From the NCBI GenBank assembly GCA_928212115.1, contig CAKMRJ010001112.1:405626491-405690490 (forward strand): a stretch of DNA of 64,000 bases, read 5' to 3'. The position numbers and the translations under genes are program-made. How positions within the stretch are numbered: position 1 is the stretch's first letter; every line of letters begins with the position of its first letter. Positions 1 to 9,993 of the stretch are shown piece after piece. The notes below the pieces were generated by a model, which searched no databases, was not told the origin of the DNA, and was given only the letters and a program-made list of their open reading frames with translations. Source of the stretch: Lactuca virosa (Eukaryota > Streptophyta > Magnoliopsida > Asterales > Asteraceae).

Positions 1-1413
1 GCCCGGTACATAGGTCAAAACAAAATCATCGAGGGGCCCAGATTTCGCTTCTAATCCTGCAAGGACTAGAAGGAACAGATAAACTTCGACTCATATACTT
101 GTTTCTACTACTTGTTGAAAATATACACAAAGGCACGTTTTATAACATCAAGTTACTGATGTGTTTTCGTGCAATCAATGTACAATCAACTCATAGGTAA
201 CAACTCATATCTCTAGGTTTGAAGACTTATATGATATTACCGTCTCACGATCACTCGAGATAAATTCCATGAAGTGATGCAAGTGAGCGTGGGTTTATTC
301 CAATACTCAGAACTTATGAGCACTCATGAATGTTGTAGCAACCATTGCTATGACTAAACAGCTTTAGTCATCTACAAGCCCAATTCATGACAGTCTTAAT
401 TCATACCTACTTCCGACGTATAATCGACTGTGGAAGTTTGAATAACTTAATCATTCGGAAAGAATAACCTAGTTATTATGGAAGTCAAAACATGCAAAGT
501 GAAACATAAGAATAATTGAATCCAATATGGTCTCAGCACTTATGAATATAAATAAAACACCCTTTTATTCATCACTATATTGATTCCACATTATTCTGTT
601 TCGACTTATCAACTTAACACTTGAATTAAAACAATAGTTGTCCCATGCTCCAAGCATGTACACTATGTTTTCTAAACAATAGTCATACCATACTTCAAGT
701 ATGCAAACTATGTTTGTCTATGATCCATACTTTGTGAAGTAGATCAATTGAACATGATTCCAATGATACTCATTTCACAATCCCAAGTCCTTACAGTAAA
801 TGTAAGAATATCAAATTCTTGTCATTTACTGTAATCTGTTAGATTTTAAACTCATATGCAATGTTCCTCTTGCAATGACTATGCATAAATGTCACAGAGA
901 CCTGGCAATAGCCATTACAAAGTATTCCATTGGAGATCAATTCCATGGAAACGAAGTCTCATATTCAAGGTACATTGCTTTGAATATCCTTCTTGCATAA
1001 AAGTTTCTAACTTTCTCATAGATTCTTAAAATCCAACTCCCAATATGAAAAATATTTGCATATTCCCATTTTGACTATTACTTCTGAACAAGAGCTACCT
1101 CTTTTCATAATATGTCAATATGGACCTTTCCAACATCATACTTCCAATTGTCTATGAGAGACCAAGCTTAGGTAAACCTCAGATTGTTCTCGACAATTGC
1201 TTAATCATTTCAGTCATATCCGGTTCTATTCCTTTTTCCCTCTTAATGCTCTAAGCATTTTTGAAAAATTTAGAACGGATAAATATTATAGGACATGTGA
1301 TCGATCCTATACCCGAAGCATATGGGACACGATTCATGTTGTCTCACATAAAGACCTGATACTAGATCAGTCTTTTGCTACAATATTTTTTTTATTTCCC
1401 ATGTTTTCAAAAA

Positions 1414-1448
1414 TCGACTACGAAGAGGGATGTCGTAATCATAATCGA
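1414..1448 (-). other. Type-B RNA hairpin B1 in E1
   Basis: In the minus-strand transcript TCGATTATGA pairs with TCGTAGTCGA over 10 positions, two of them G-U wobbles. The loop carries the shared sequence CGACATCCC. Counterpart in E4: 16891-16928. Confidence 0.6.
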
Positions 1449-1506
1449 ATTTGAGAACGCAATATATATATAGAATTCCCTTATGTTGAACCATTCCAAC
1501 ATAAAA

Positions 1507-1509
<3 letters not shown>

Positions 1510-1571
<62 letters not shown>
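1510..1571. repeat. (TA)n microsatellite
   Basis: About 31 TA units. The same point in sister element E4 (near 16985) has only about four units, so the tract expanded in this copy. Confidence 0.97.
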
Positions 1572-1573
<2 letters not shown>

Positions 1574-1892
1574 TTGACTAAAGATGATTGAAATCTCAAT
1601 ATGAACTTTTATAGCAAAACAACCTTTTCCAAGCAAAACTCTTGTTTTCTATAATTAACAATACTCATCATAATTGATTACGTTCCCATTGGCATAATAA
1701 TTATTTAGCATAACAATTATGCTCCCACTAGCTTTGACATGTACTCAGAAATAAACTTCTAGAAATCAATACTTTATTGACTTTCATTACCAAAGTTCAA
1801 ATTTCTTGATACGAGATGCTTCGACAAAACTTTATCTAAGCTTCTCAGACTCATACATCTTTCCTTAGATAGCTCACATGTGTGTCTAAACA

Positions 1893-1921
1893 ATTATGAA
1901 GAGGGATGCCGTAATCATAAT
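1893..1921 (-). other. Type-B RNA hairpin B2 in E1
   Basis: Perfect 7-bp stem ATTATGA/TCATAAT around a 15-nt loop that holds GGGATGCCG on the plus strand. Counterpart in E4: 17372-17398. It lies 26 bp from type-A hairpin A1, and the same pairing of hairpins recurs in E4. Confidence 0.65.
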
Positions 1922-1946
1922 GTTTACACCTGTTTTCCATTTCTCA

Positions 1947-1998
1947 CAAGTCCATGTTAGTGTGTCGGTTAACCACATACGCTCCACTAACGACTTTG
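1947..1998 (-). other. Type-A RNA hairpin A1 in E1
   Basis: Inner stem GTTAGTG/CACTAAC and outer stem CAAGTC/GACTTTG (one bulge) enclose the conserved block GGTTAACCACA and GCTC. Counterpart in E4: 17423-17474. Confidence 0.65.
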
Positions 1999-3513
1999 AG
2001 AATGCAAATATCACAATTGCTATCTACTTAAAATCTACTTAGTGAAAGCGTTTCCTCACCATAATTTTCATGAATCGGAAAGAAACCTTATGACACTTAG
2101 ATTTTATGGTGTATGTGTTCCTATCCATGTGAATTTGTCAAACCCGTAATCACAAGACAAGGTTAGTGACAAACTCAAAACCATATGGATTGAACTTGTT
2201 CAATCTTGATTTCTTGCCTCTTGGTAGCCCAAGGGCCCACCATTGCTTCCAAGTTGTTATGCACACAATTGAGAACTCACAGAACTCACATACATAGTCA
2301 ACTTTACCGGAATAGGCACAGAAACAAGAATTATGTCAACACGATAGGTTACAAACCTCAAGTCGTGTGCTAGTGATAAACTATAGGTTTTATCCTTGAT
2401 TAGCTCTTGAAACTTTCAAGACCTTTAAGACTCCCACTGTCCTCTTGACCCTTGAAAACCAAACAAATATTCAAGAGTCAGTGCGGATTCTTATCAAGAT
2501 AAACACTTCACAGAATTGGTGTCAGTTGGTCTTTGTTTTATCCAAAACATCACAACTTACCAATTTCAAATGTACAAGAGTAGAAAACATTTTACTCTTA
2601 CATTTGACAAGTGTTATAAACCTTTTTTAAGATGTGTCACTCAAGTTACAATCTTGGAGTATGACTCTAAGACTTGTTTTGGAACGAAGTATGACTCATC
2701 TTCTCGATTTTAACCATTCCAACAATTCATGAATCCTCTTCTTAGCCATACAAATGCACTAAGATGTCCTTAGAGAATCAAATTGTGATATGGTTCCATA
2801 ATCATTAAGATGATCATAAAACATGATACTAAAGTACTCTCCCATCTTTTCAGATTTGAGAAACTTTTATCTTTCTGCCTAATTTGATTCTTCCCATTCG
2901 CCCTGCCATACATTGAAACTTTTCTAATGTTTCAGAATTGTACTTAAACTTGTAGGTACATCCATATTTACTAAACTTTAGTAAATCATGATGAATAGTC
3001 TTATCGATCTTTGTGGTAGACTTTGACCTGCACACACCCGGTGTACCCGATCCTTTAGTCTTTCACCTGTCTCATATATACATGTGGTCAGGGAATTAGT
3101 CTTAACTTTCCAAAAATGAAAATTCTCATTCATCATTCAATACAACCTGCATCATTCCAAGTTTCGGTCCAATTGAAACCTTGGGTGATAAGAATCTTTC
3201 CTTATTTGATAAATTTAGACACTACCACAAATGAAAGAATCAAATGTGCATTTCCATTAATGCTAGAACCATACAAACATCAATTTTTCATAAAATGCCA
3301 TTGCAAGGAGATATAATAAAATAAAACAAAATTTTATTCATTTATAAATGCGGAAGAAACTTTTTCCTTACAATGCAACTTTAAATGAAAACTATGCCAT
3401 TACATATCTTCTAGCAATCTATCATAACTCTTATGTAGTAGCTCAAGAATCCGATCTTCGAACCATGCAATTGAAATCCATCTTCGCTATCAGATTCAAC
3501 ATACTCTTTTTTA

Positions 3514-4302
3514 CTAAGTGTCCTTCCCTTTGCTTGATCCTGCCAAACACCAAAATGTAACCGAGTCAGATTTTGTATTAAGAATAACCAATAAGGAACT
3601 TAACAGAGTTAGATAGTGGGCTTTACCTGAAGCAGAGTCAAACCTTTTTGATTTTTCCTTTTCTCTTAGATATTTCAGGTAGTTTGGGCAGTTTCGCAAC
3701 CAATGCTCCTTCTCTTGACAATGAAAACATATAGACTCTTTGGGAATGGTACACGGGACTATCACATACTCAACTTTTCCCTTTACCTTTTGGCCAACCG
3801 GTTTGACTAAGGCCGATCCCTTTCCATTGGGAAGAGAAAGCTTTTCTGGACTTCCAATGTTGCCATTGTCAATGTCCATGGAAGTTTGAGAAATAGACCT
3901 TCCACCCATATTTTCTTGACCATTGCGCCACATCATTTCTAACTCAGCATCAACAAGCAAATAAGATAGGTCTATTAGGGTCATGTCGTGATCTGTCACA
4001 TAGTAGTTCTTAATGAACTCACTATATGACCCTGGAAGTGACTGAAGAACCCAGTCAATAGCCAACTTTCTTGGGACAACGACGCCCAATATTCTCAACC
4101 TGTCAAAGTGTGACTTCATTCCTAAGACATGAGTGCACACAGGTCTTCCATCTTTATGTTTCATTGCTAGTAGGTCTTGAGTGACCTTGAATTTTTTAAG
4201 TCTTTGAGCTTGTGGGTCAGGGAGAATAAATGGAGGAGGTGCAGGTAGAGAAGTATGATTTCCATGAGATTTGGGAAGATCACAGTTGTCTAAACCAGAC
4301 AT
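3514..4302 (-). CDS. gag-like protein of E1 (copia type)
   Basis: A 262-residue ORF and the only protein of this element. The middle resembles the copia-type Gag (UBN2-like) region, with a leucine-rich stretch around LAIDWVLQSLPGSY. Near residues 190-205 there is a CCHC zinc knuckle, CFHCQEKEHWLRNC, which fits C-X2-C-X4-H-X4-C although the usual glycine before the histidine is glutamate. Gag would bind and package the RNA in cytoplasmic particles. The N-terminal half expected of a copia Gag is missing, and the last 50 or so residues look unrelated and may be out of frame. The start is the first ATG of the open frame. E4 keeps the homologous knuckle region at 18911-19288. Confidence 0.7.
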   Translation of the reverse strand: MSGLDNCDLPKSHGNHTSLPAPPPFILPDPQAQRLKKFKVTQDLLAMKHKDGRPVCTHVLGMKSHFDRLRILGVVVPRKLAIDWVLQSLPGSYSEFIKNYYVTDHDMTLIDLSYLLVDAELEMMWRNGQENMGGRSISQTSMDIDNGNIGSPEKLSLPNGKGSALVKPVGQKVKGKVEYVIVPCTIPKESICFHCQEKEHWLRNCPNYLKYLREKEKSKRFDSASGKAHYLTLLSSLLVILNTKSDSVTFWCLAGSSKGKDT

Positions 4303-4392
4303 CTACAATGGGAGATATTCAAGTTAGTTGATTTTAAGTCCTTAATATAACACCCAATATGAAATATTAAGGCTAGGACCCAACACAATATT

Positions 4393-4431
4393 TTATAACT
4401 TGGAATAGGGATGTTGTAATCCAAGCTATAA
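4393..4431 (-). other. Type-B RNA hairpin B3 in E1
   Basis: TTATAGCTTGGA pairs with TCCAAGTTATAA in the minus-strand RNA: 12 pairs with a single G-U. The loop includes the shared CATCCC block. Counterpart in E4: 19634-19671. Confidence 0.7.
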
Positions 4432-4583
4432 GATATTTGAAGGTAGGTGAATGACGATTCACCAATTTCCACCATGAAAAACGAAATAAATTATTAGGTT
4501 TTAATTGGATTTGAAACTCCTAGATCTTTTGAGATTCATTGAACTTTCAATGGCATGTTTCAATCTCGATTGTGCCCTTCAGC

Positions 4584-4614
4584 TTTTGTGACTGGGATGC
4601 CGAGGATCACAAAA
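4584..4614 (-). other. Type-B RNA hairpin B4 in E1
   Basis: Perfect 8-bp stem TTTTGTGA/TCACAAAA around a loop with GGGATGCCG (plus strand). The E4 counterpart has GTTTGTGA/TCACAAAC, a compensated change of the outermost pair. Confidence 0.7.
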
Positions 4615-4657
4615 CAAGGTGTGAATAACCATGCAAATTCACTCGGTACCCTTAATA

Positions 4658-4712
4658 TTATCACCTAATCAATGTGTCGGTTACCCACACGCGCTCCACC
4701 GATCTATGATAA
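4658..4712 (-). other. Type-A RNA hairpin A2 in E1
   Basis: Outer stem TTATCA/TGATAA and inner stem ATCGGTG/CATTGAT (two G-U pairs in the minus-strand RNA) around the conserved GGTTA...CCACACGCGCTC block. Counterpart in E4: 19893-19948. Confidence 0.6.
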
Positions 4713-4734
4713 ACATTAAGTCACCCTTCGTGAT

Positions 4735-4796
4735 CCTTACTAGTCCAAGTTAGTGTGTCGGTTAACCACACACGCTCCACCAACGACTTGGTAAGG
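4735..4796 (-). other. Type-A RNA hairpin A3 in E1
   Basis: Three stacked stems: CCTTAC/GTAAGG outside, AGTC/GACT, then GTTAGTG/CACCAAC (one G-U in the minus-strand RNA). The loop has the conserved GGTTAACCACACAC and GCTC. Counterpart in E4: 19973-20031. Confidence 0.7.
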
Positions 4797-5081
4797 TACA
4801 AAGTGTGAATTTCATGGGTTAGCACCAAATTCACATTTTCCTAAAGTAACTAAGATTGGGAATTATAAAAAAAATATTTAGTTACTTTATAATAATCATT
4901 ATACTTTTAATGATAATTAAAGTCATTGTCCTACCCGTTCGGCTAACGACCCTCCACCGATCAAGGAAGCGGTAGGTGAGAGTGGACACCCATTAAGCTG
5001 CCATTTTATAGGCAACAACCTTATACCCCCCTTATAGACCGGCTTCGTGAATGAGGCCTACTAACGGTAAAACGACTTGAT

Positions 5082-5083
<2 letters not shown>

Positions 5084-5131
<48 letters not shown>
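5084..5131. repeat. (TA)n microsatellite
   Basis: About 24 TA units in the E1 leader. The matching site in E4 (near 20325) is short and interrupted. Confidence 0.95.
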
Positions 5132-5135
<4 letters not shown>

Positions 5136-5742
5136 TTAACTATTAATCTTATAATAGTATAAGGGTTGAATTTTAACTTTTAAAACTCTGGGGAATGGAA
5201 TTAAAGTTTGTGTGAGACTTTACAAATTCCAAAACTTGAGGACAAGTTTTGAACAATTCAAAAACTTTTGAATATTCATAACTTATGAGTTTTAATTAAG
5301 GCCTAAAGAAACTTTTAATGAAGAGACTCTTGGACATCCATAACTTGAGGACAAGTTATGGAGTCCATAAAACCATTTATGTGAAAAACTCTTCAAAAGT
5401 GTAACTTATAACTTCTTTTAAAGAAAAACTTTTGGAATTCCATAACTTGAGGACAAGTTATGGAGTCCATTCAATTTCATAAAGATCAAGAATTATACTA
5501 TCAAACAATTTGCACATAATTCCTATGATCTACCAAAATTTATAAGTTCATGAACATTCATAATCAACAACTTTCAAGAATCATATAAACATATATAAAC
5601 TTGAAACTTTGATTATTACTTTGAAATTGGTTCACCACAATCATTACCACATCAAAAACAGGTTTTACAAGTCCAAAACAGTTTAAGGTAATGATTCTAT
5701 ACCAATTCCAGCACCAAAACTCGAAAATCTGCACTCAGGCCT

Positions 5743-5835
5743 GCCAACTCGTCGAGTGCATGAACTGAATCGGCGAGTTGGTTGAAGATATGCATGAACT
5801 CGGCGAGTTCCATGAGGGACTCGACTAGTCAGCTG
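5743..5835. repeat. CTCG/CGAG palindrome cluster in the E1 leader
   Basis: ACTCG-T-CGAGT, the half-palindrome CGGCGAGTT, and GAACTCG-G-CGAGTTC (5796-5810) occur within 90 bp, followed by GACTCGACTAGTC. The cluster lies just inside the primer binding site and is absent from E4. Confidence 0.7.
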
Positions 5836-5900
5836 ATCAGAATGCAGTTTTTCGACATTTTTCAGCAATTTGCATCAAGTATTCAAGAAAACAAGCCTAG

Positions 5901-5912
5901 GCTTTGATACCA
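5901..5912 (-). other. Primer binding site of E1
   Basis: The minus strand reads TGGTATCAAAGCC immediately inside the LTR. This matches the 3' end of initiator tRNA-Met apart from A for G. It fixes the direction of E1 as minus. Confidence 0.85.
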
Positions 5913-5913
5913 C

Positions 5914-6679
5914 TGTTGGGTTTTGAGCATTCTAACACTCCTAAGGTGTACATGCAACCCTAATAACCTTGGATCTATGTTTTCTCTAAAATACATGCAA
6001 ATAAGAATTTCCAAGGTTTACATCCTAACTAGCATAGCATGTAAAACTAGAATCATAATACACTAGAAGAATGACATACCTTTTGATAGTGATTGATTTC
6101 TTGGAGTTTGAGAGCCTAGCACCAATAGTGTGAATGCCTCAAGTGGAGTCACAAATCACCACAAACTTTGGAAACATGAGAGAATAATATATGTGCTCTA
6201 GAAATTCGGCAACCACTCTTGTTCACACACAACTAGTTCCATTTCAAGCATCATAAGCTCCTTTATATAGTGTGGAGGATTAGGGTTACATCCATGTAAA
6301 CCCTAATACCCATGACTCTTCCTTTCCAAGCATCCATGGGTTAAAAGCTCCATGGACTATCCATGGACTCCCATGCATGCCAAGCCCATTCCAAATGAGT
6401 ATCAGCCCACACTACATAAAATACAAGAGCCCATATTTAATTAGTCACCTTTTTTATCACCAAATTAATTCTAAATTAATTTATGATCAATACTAATTAA
6501 ATAATATGATTTCATATTAATATATTATAACTTATAATATATTAATAAATCATGAACATACTATTCTTAAAAGATTATCCATACAAATTGTTCGGGTGAA
6601 GTGCAACCCAAATGGACCATGCCGGGTCGGGTCAAGTGCATCTCAAATAATGTTATGGACTTAGACACCTTATCCAACA
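5914..6679 (-). repeat. 5' LTR of E1 (766 bp)
   Basis: It starts TGTTGGG and ends CCAACA on the plus strand, a perfect 6-bp terminal inverted repeat. It is homologous to the E4 LTRs but clearly diverged. It holds a TATA box at 6261-6270 and, downstream of that, a donor-like AAAAGGTATG at 6075-6084 (minus). The bases after it, GTTTC (6680-6684), should be the target duplication, but the partner is outside the window. Confidence 0.88.
6261..6270 (-). promoter_or_regulatory. TATA box of the E1 LTR
   Basis: The minus strand reads CTATATAAAG; transcription would start about 30 bp to the left. It lies at the same place as the TATA boxes of the E4 LTRs. Confidence 0.6.
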
Positions 6680-6690
6680 GTTTCTCCCTC

Positions 6691-7560
6691 ATGAACTCGT
6701 GTGGGAGGGTCATCTTTGATGGTTCGAACTTCAATGATTCGATTCAGAACATTAGGATGGTCACTCGCTACGAGGACAAGGAATATGTCCTCGATAAAGA
6801 GCTTAAGGAGATTGATGAAGCCACTGCTATTGCTGAATAAGTTGTTGAATTTAGGACTCAGGAGAGGGACGCCACAAAGGTGTCTTGTATCATGTTGTCC
6901 ACTATGACAGGTAAACTTCAAAAGTCCTATGAGGACTACTACCCTTTCGAGATGCACCAAGACTTGATGGAAATATACCATCAAAGTGCTCGTCAGGAAT
7001 GGTATGAAATCATCACCTCCATGATTACAACAAAAATGAAGGATGGAGAGTGCATCACGGCCCACTTGCAGAAAATGCAAAGGTTTGTGGACCGCTTGCT
7101 GAAGTTGAATGTGAACTTCGATGAAGAGTTGGCCATTGATATTATCCTACACTCTTTTCCTCCTTGTTATGATCAGTTTTATATGACTTATCATATGAAC
7201 AATGAGGAGGTCACTCTTAGCAAGCTTCAAGGCCTTTTGAGAACTGCTGAAAGTAGTCTATGAGGAAAATCTATTGTATCTACTCCTACTCCTATAGTTG
7301 CTGCCCTAGTCCTGGTAATTGGACATGGGAAAGGGAAGAATAGGAAGGCTTCTTCTAAGAGCCTTAAGGGAAATTCTCATGATGGATCATCTTCTAGTGG
7401 GACCAAAGCTGGTCCTGCTAATCCCTCTACCAATCCAAAAGAAGAAAGAGTGCTTCTACTATCATGATAAAGGGCACTGGAAGCGAAGCTGCCCTAAATA
7501 CTTGCAGGATGTCAAGGATGGGAACATAAAGCCCACCCATGCAGGTATTTACACTATTCT
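6691..7560 (+). pseudogene. E2 copia gag, disrupted
   Basis: It begins at ATG 6691 with MNSCGRVIFDGSNFND, the usual opening of a copia Gag. The frame is broken by TAA at 6838-6840 and TGA at 7261, and the reading then moves to another frame from about 7319. A knuckle-like CFYYHDKGHWKRSC occurs near 7450-7490; its second cysteine is tyrosine, so zinc binding should be lost. The central part (6880-7263) includes the conserved DEELAIDIILHSFP region. The product would be the particle coat protein, now non-functional. Confidence 0.85.
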
Positions 7561-8037
7561 TTCTAATAACTCATCACATGCTAATTCTTGGGTCCTTGAT
7601 ACAGGTTGTGGTATTCACATTTGTTCTGATATGCAGGGACTAAAAGGAAGTAGGGATGTGGAGCACGGGAAGATGAACTTGATCATGGGGAATAGGAAAA
7701 TGTCGCCTGTCACAAAGATTAGAGTTTATTCTTTATTGCTTAGTAATGGGTTAGAATTAGATTTAAATAATTGTTGCTACTCGTCCGATATGGCGAGAAA
7801 CATTATTTCCACAAACAAGGTTTTATATTTTCATTTGATAATGAAATTGGTTCTATTAATGCTTTTTATAATGGTGTATTTTATTTTAAAGCATTACCTT
7901 GTAATGGTGTATATGAAACTGTGATGGTTGTAGACAACTTAGAAAATAATGTATTACATATTGATTCGTCCAATAATTTGGACAAGGCATGCTTGTGGCA
8001 TTGTCGTCTTGGACATGTCAACAAGAAGCGCATATGA
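7561..8037 (+). pseudogene. E2 copia protease and pre-integrase region, disrupted
   Basis: The protease active-site motif appears as SWVLDTGCGIHIC near 7590-7625, close to the copia form LDTGC. The reading frame is lost near 7765 and continues in another frame, where WHCRLGHVNKK (about 8000-8033) marks the pre-integrase histidine region. A TGA follows at 8035. In a live element the protease would cut the Gag-Pol polyprotein; here the domains cannot be made from one frame. Confidence 0.8.
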
Positions 8038-8055
8038 CAACTCTTAAAGGCTGGT

Positions 8056-8757
8056 GTGTTGGAGTCATTCGAGTTAAAGTCAGATGACACTTGCGAATCT
8101 TGTTTGCTTGGAAAGATGACCAAGTCACCCTTCACTGGTACTTGTGAAAGGGGTAAGGTTTTGTTGGATCTCATACACACCGATGTGTGTGGACCATTCA
8201 GATCTGCCACAAGGGATGATAACTGCTTCTATGTGACTTTTACTGATGATTCCAGCAAATATGGCTATATCTACTTAATCAAGAATAAGTTAGATACCTT
8301 TGAAAAGTTCAAAGAGTTTAAACAAGAAGTCGAGAATCGGCTGGACAGGAAGATAAAGATGATCCGATCTGATCGAGGTGGTGAGTATCTTAGTATCGAG
8401 TTCCTAGACTATCTTAAGGAATGTGGAATTATTTCACAATTGACGCCATCCAGGACACCACAACTTAATGGTGTGGCTGATAGGTGCAAGCGAACCTTGT
8501 TGCACATGGTTTGTTCCATGATGAGTCGAGCTCCGTTACCTATCTCATTCTGGGGGTATGCCTTAGAGACTGCCACCCATATCCTTAATCTAGTCCCTAC
8601 TAAGAAGGTTTCCAAAACACCTCATGATATGTGTACAGGGAAGGTTCCCTCGTTAGCATACATCAAGGTTTGGGGTTGTGAGGCTTTCGTGAGGTGTGAG
8701 ACTCACGACAAGATCGAACCTCGTGGTGAGCGTTGCATTTTCATCGGCTACCCATAG
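8056..8757 (+). pseudogene. E2 copia integrase, stop and active-site change
   Basis: A 233-residue open stretch. CESCLLGKMTK near residue 13 is the CC half of the HHCC zinc-binding region, whose HH half lies in the previous piece. The catalytic core follows: HTDVCGPF supplies the first aspartate and IRSDRGGEY the second. At the third position the usual glutamate of the NGVAER motif is aspartate (NGVADRC), so the DD35E triad is altered. GCEAFVRC and CIFIGYP, typical of the copia integrase C-terminal side, end the stretch at a TAG. The enzyme would insert cDNA into the chromosome; this copy should be dead. Confidence 0.88.
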
Positions 8758-9416
8758 AAGTATTTTGGATATCTCTTCTACAGACCGAGTGACAATGTTG
8801 TCTTCGTTGCGAGGAGAGGAGTTTTCTGAGAGAGAGAGAACTCATATGCCAAAAAGACAGTGGGAGGAAAATTGACCTTGAAGAGCTTCAAGAGTTAAGT
8901 GGTGAAGGAGCCTCAAACACTAGCACTCAACCAGAGGAGGAAACTCTTTTTGAACCAGTTGACGATTCCTTACCTCTGAGGCATTCCAATAGAGTTAGTG
9001 TTCCACCTGTGTTATATAGTTTCCATATTACTACAGATGGTGATACATTTATCGGTGATAGCACACTGGTAAATTTGGATGAACCTAACAACTACAAGGA
9101 AGCCATGGTAGGCCCCGAGTCTGCAAAATGGAAAGAGGCTATGGACAGCGAGATTCAGTCCATGTATGACAATCAAGTTTAGAACTTGGTTGAAAATGTA
9201 CCAGGTCGTAAGACAGTTGGGTGCAAATGGATCTTCAAGAAGAAGACCGACATGCATGGGAAAGTACACACATATAAGGTGCGATTGGTTGCGAAGGGAT
9301 TTACTCAAACTCCTGGAGTTGACTATGATGAGACCTTCTCACCAGTAGCGAAGATTAAATCTATAAGGGTTATGCTTGCCATAGCTGCATTTCATGATTA
9401 TGAAATATGGAAAATG
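8758..9416 (+). pseudogene. E2 copia reverse transcriptase, N-terminal fragment
   Basis: After a degraded spacer, NVPGRKTVGCKWIFKKK, RLVAKGFTQ and DYDETFSPVAK (9180-9350) identify the start of the copia reverse transcriptase. The region has at least one stop (TAG at 9179-9181). It ends at the E3 LTR just after the YEIWKM position, so the catalytic YVDD motif and RNase H are missing. The domain would copy element RNA into cDNA. Confidence 0.88.
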
Positions 9417-9632
9417 TGTAACATCCTGTTTCGGATCGTCCGTGATTAGGGTTCGTGGGTTGCAAACCAGACATGAGGATGTCTCAGGATTGCGACGAGT
9501 TTCTAGAAGCATAGGGCATCCCGTCACCTTTCTGTGGGTTTGAGGTTCATGGGAATCGGGGTTATATCGAGGAAGCGTTGGAAGTTTGAAGTTGTGGCAG
9601 GATAAGTCCCTTATTTTAGAAAGATGGCAGCT

Positions 9633-9745
9633 GAGTATGCTGGGCGTACATATGTGTACGCTTAATGTACTCATGTGCGTGGTTTTTAAGTGGAGCCACC
9701 TAGTACACTAGGTGTACCAAAGGGTACGCTGGGCGTACTAGGCAC
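9633..9745. repeat. GTACGC/GCGTAC palindrome cluster, E3 LTR upstream part
   Basis: Several short imperfect palindromes of the form TACGC-N3-GCGTA, for example GGTACGCTGGGCGTACT near 9723-9739, lie just before the TATA box. The right LTR (34915-35025) and the E7 LTR (56555-56660) have the same cluster at the same place. Confidence 0.75.
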
Positions 9746-9776
9746 ATAATGGAAACCCTAACTTTTGGATGTGTCC

Positions 9777-9786
9777 CTATATAAAG
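9777..9786 (+). promoter_or_regulatory. TATA box of the E3 left LTR
   Basis: CTATATAAAG, followed about 50 bp later by a pyrimidine-rich leader. The same box lies at 35060-35069 in the right LTR. Confidence 0.65.
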
Positions 9787-9993
9787 AATGAGATGGCCTC
9801 ATTCTTGGCCACCATCCTCAGTCAATAAACCTTCTAAAACCCTAATCCTTCGTTCATGGAGCTTGTGAGTGCATTTGAGAGCTTTGAGTGATTTTGGTGT
9901 GTTCTTGGAGTAAAGAAGGAGCTTTGGAGAAGAAGGAGTGAGAAGTCCAGGCCTTGGATCTGGGCATATCTGAGTTGGAAGCTTCATATAGAG

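Larger units (their letters stand above)
1..3513 (-). other. 3' non-coding region of E1
   Basis: About 3.5 kb downstream of the gag-like ORF, AT-rich and without a readable protein. It aligns block by block with 15618-18910 of E4, which shows it belongs to the element. It contains two type-B hairpins (1414-1448 and 1893-1921), one type-A hairpin (1947-1998) and a TA microsatellite. The short ORFs in it have no family resemblance. Confidence 0.75.
4303..5899 (-). other. Leader region of E1, rich in RNA hairpins
   Basis: About 1.6 kb between the primer binding site and gag, with no convincing protein. It contains type-B hairpins at 4393-4431 and 4584-4614, type-A hairpins at 4658-4712 and 4735-4796, a possible CCTACC/GGTAGG stem near 4930-4975, a TA microsatellite and a cluster of CTCG/CGAG palindromes at 5743-5835. 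Most of it aligns with 19540-21085 of E4, but the palindrome cluster does not. Confidence 0.7.
1..6679 (-). mobile_element. E1: pol-less copia-type LTR element (TR-GAG/LARD-like), 5' part
   Basis: A minus-strand LTR element whose 3' LTR lies beyond the left edge. In its own direction it has the 5' LTR (5914-6679), a primer binding site (5901-5912), a leader of about 1.6 kb, a short gag-like ORF (3514-4302) and at least 3.5 kb of 3' non-coding DNA. No protease, integrase, reverse transcriptase or RNase H can be read in any frame, so it is non-autonomous. It is collinear with E4 over its whole visible length, including the non-coding part. The LTR has matching ends TGTTGG...CCAACA. It is inserted in E2, whose gag starts immediately after the LTR. 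Confidence 0.85.
6680..9416 (+). mobile_element. E2: decayed Ty1/copia element, fragment
   Basis: Gag, protease, integrase and the start of reverse transcriptase occur in copia order on the plus strand, interrupted by stops and frame changes. The left side is cut by the E1 LTR at 6679/6680 and the right side by the E3 LTR at 9416/9417, in the middle of the reverse transcriptase domain. Neither LTR of E2 is in the window. The missing 3' part should follow the right LTR of E3 but was lost at the 36280 junction. AAATG (9412-9416) is the expected target duplication on the left of E3. Confidence 0.9.

Noticed and set aside
1378..1599. ORF of 73 codons with an Ile-Tyr repeat
   Set aside because: It is a translation of the TA microsatellite.
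5683..5868. 61-residue ORF in the E1 leader
   Set aside because: It is made of the CTCG/CGAG palindromes and crosses no recognisable start context.
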